A DNA stretch of 64,000 nt. It comes from Haliscomenobacter sp033763495 (lineage in GTDB: Bacteria; Bacteroidota; Bacteroidia; Chitinophagales; Saprospiraceae). Of this stretch, positions 62,566-64,000 are shown one piece after another. A program made the translations under genes and the position numbers. Within the stretch, counting starts at the first letter, position 1; each line of letters opens with the position of its first letter. Under the pieces are notes generated by a model. It saw only the letters and a program-made list of their open reading frames with translations, searched no databases and was not told the DNA's origin. The DNA is taken from contig NZ_JANRKL010000035.1 of NCBI RefSeq assembly GCF_033763495.1, forward strand, positions 1-64,000, given 5' to 3'.

Positions 62566-63696
62566 ATGCAGAAGCCTCATTTTCGCTCCCACTTTGATGA
62601 TTTAATTAGGAAGGATAAAGTTAATCAAGCTATGCAAGACTTAACTACTACTTTGATATATCTTAACAAATCAAATGATCTTGGTGATAAAACCTCAGGA
62701 ATTCTCCAGGATTTTATAGACGAATTAATATTGCATCAATCATCTTTAAATTCAAATGACAGAGGGCATCGCCTTTCTACAATTAGCGATGAAGAGTTCA
62801 GAATAACAAAATCTAAATACACAGGGAGGTTTCAACAACTTTTAAATGAATTTTTAAATAATAATAACATTGTTGAATTAATTAAACAAGAAGACGTTGA
62901 TGCTTTTTTAGATGAAGCGAAAAAAAAACTTGATAAAAAGAACAAACGTAAGTCTAAAAAAAGAAAGCAAATTGTTTATTATTTACTCATTTTTATATCG
63001 ATTGCCATCTTTTTAATGATTTTTTATTTTAATTCATATAAAACTGTTGATTATGTTTTAGTAAGTGCAAATGGCTCAGGAACTAACGAAACGCCTTGGG
63101 TTAACAGTAGTATTCACGTAAAAAAACACGATCAAATAATTATTGAATCTTCTGGGCTAATAAATACGGCAGTGCATAGACTAATCGAAGCTGCTGAGGA
63201 CGATGTTTTGCCTAGAACCCCTTGGCATGGCTTTCAAGGATATGATGGCAATGGTGCAATTAGCAGGGATAATTCTAGGGAGGTTTTTAAACTTCACAGA
63301 AGAAACAAAGAAGCCCAACTTTTAATATCAATATCAAAAAAAGACCCGCATCTTGATTTCCGCTTCAAAGGCGAAGAATGGAAATACAATGAAAAAAACA
63401 TAATAAGTTCAACAAATGACGAAAAAGTCATAAATATTAATGCGATTGAGAGTGGCGATTTGTGGTTCACAATTAACGATGATTGGATTCCTGTTGAAAT
63501 CTTTATAGGCTCAGCTGGAGCCCCTAATTCGAAAGAAAAAAACGCAAAACTGCTTTATCCAGATGACTCCTTGTATATTAAAAAATTTGAATACATAAAT
63601 GAAAAACAGTACAGAAACCTATGGTTTGATGATAATATTGGAGCACTATTGTTAAAAATAACAGTACATCGAAAAGTGCTGTTTTTTCTTCCCTAA
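62566..63696 (+). CDS. Protein with EAD-like N-terminus, one membrane helix and a LecA-like exterior domain
   Basis: A 376-residue protein, not identified by homology beyond the following. Residues 1-110 resemble an effector-associated domain (EAD11-like): FDDLIRKDKVNQAMQDLTTT and LHQSSLNSNDRGHRLSTISD pattern. A Lys-rich stretch and a membrane helix (about 140-160) follow. The outer part (170-376) resembles PA-IL/LecA galactose-binding modules: VSANGSGTNETPWVNSSI, HDQIIIESSGLIN, and GDLWFTINDDW. The gene is roughly one third GC by eye, far below the rest of the window, indicating recent acquisition. Such EADs couple sensors to effectors in predicted conflict systems. Confidence 0.7.
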   Translation: MQKPHFRSHFDDLIRKDKVNQAMQDLTTTLIYLNKSNDLGDKTSGILQDFIDELILHQSSLNSNDRGHRLSTISDEEFRITKSKYTGRFQQLLNEFLNNNNIVELIKQEDVDAFLDEAKKKLDKKNKRKSKKRKQIVYYLLIFISIAIFLMIFYFNSYKTVDYVLVSANGSGTNETPWVNSSIHVKKHDQIIIESSGLINTAVHRLIEAAEDDVLPRTPWHGFQGYDGNGAISRDNSREVFKLHRRNKEAQLLISISKKDPHLDFRFKGEEWKYNEKNIISSTNDEKVININAIESGDLWFTINDDWIPVEIFIGSAGAPNSKEKNAKLLYPDDSLYIKKFEYINEKQYRNLWFDDNIGALLLKITVHRKVLFFLP

Positions 63697-63709
63697 AGGA
63701 AAGAAAAAA
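63682..63709. terminator. Hairpin at the end of the AT-rich gene
   Basis: TTTTTTCTTCCC pairs with GGAAAGAAAAAA, and the gene's stop codon lies in the loop. It probably terminates transcription in both directions. Confidence 0.55.
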
Positions 63710-63785
63710 ATAAAAAAGGGTGGCCAGAATGGCGGTTGTGGCGCTAGGTTTAGTGCTTCTTTGAGGTTTGGTAGGCTAATCGTTA

Positions 63786-64000
63786 CTAATAAGTCATTAC
63801 CACGAGCTTCCCAAATTGCCCACCCACTTCCATTCGTTTAAATGCCTGCGCCCCTTCTTCCAATGGCAGCACCTGATCTACAATGGAAATCAACTGATGC
63901 TGACTGACAAAATCCAACATTTGTCCAAACTCATCAGCGGTGCCCATGGTCGTGCCCAGTACCTCCAACTGTTTCCAGAACAAAATCTGCGGACTAAAAT
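63786..64000 (-). CDS. Zinc-binding alcohol dehydrogenase/quinone oxidoreductase, C-terminal part only
   Basis: The frame is open to the right edge, so only the last 70 residues are visible. They are typical of the MDR superfamily C-terminus: FSPQILFWKQLEVLGTTMGT (the conserved turn before the last helices), then a GAQAFKRME helix and a closing GKLVVM strand. It would be an NADPH-dependent dehydrogenase or quinone reductase. The substrate cannot be read from this part. Confidence 0.85.
   Translation of the reverse strand, partial: FSPQILFWKQLEVLGTTMGTADEFGQMLDFVSQHQLISIVDQVLPLEEGAQAFKRMEVGGQFGKLVVMTY

Overview
The window is chromosomal DNA of a Bacteroidota bacterium, most likely from the Saprospiria (Haliscomenobacter/Lewinella-like). 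This is inferred from protein style: type IX secretion (T9SS) C-terminal domains, carboxypeptidase-regulatory/TonB receptors, BlaI/M56 pairs, DUF1080, LVIVD-repeat and DUF4403 lipoproteins, weak Shine-Dalgarno sequences, and a TTTG-N19-TAnnTTTG-type promoter. About 50 protein genes are supported. No rRNA, tRNA, CRISPR array or replication origin was found.

Layout. 0-7.5 kb: a truncated ATP-grasp-like gene, two coiled-coil genes, then a bla/mec-like locus (BlaI repressor, M56 peptidase, small exported protein, second M56 peptidase) with a clear operator-promoter and a C-terminal module shared by three consecutive genes. 7.5-15 kb: exported catabolic and surface proteins (Gfo/Idh/MocA, LutA-like, DUF1080, BNR-repeat T9SS protein). 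15-27 kb: mostly housekeeping (thioesterase, lipB, PgpH-like HD protein, Nudix, secG, acpH-like, ychF, VWA protein, peroxiredoxin-like, mdh). 27-41 kb: secreted M43 protease, LVIVD lipoprotein, an ECF sigma/anti-sigma-like unit, patatin, CocE-type hydrolase, ECF42/YCII pair, subtilase, GDPD. 41-53 kb: TonB receptor, acyl-CoA dehydrogenase, surface proteins, CcoI-type copper ATPase, FucP-type sugar transporter. 53-64 kb is the accessory part: a REP-associated tyrosine transposase (RAYT) flanked by its repeats, an LRR-Roc-COR-TIR gene broken by one in-frame amber codon, a TonB receptor, a DUF4403 lipoprotein, and an AT-rich gene with an effector-associated-like N-terminus and a LecA-like exported part.

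The most unusual property of the window lies between genes. At least a dozen long palindromes fall into families (A: 2 copies, B: 3, C: 3, F: 3, plus singletons), and most sit within about 10 bases of stop codons or overlap them. Family A has an identical loop, a conserved one-sided bulge and compensatory stem changes. Family C shows interchangeable nested cores. Family F flanks the RAYT gene and recurs at the end of the Roco-TIR gene. These, the interrupted Roco-TIR gene and the EAD-like/LecA-like gene are the best candidates for undescribed biology.
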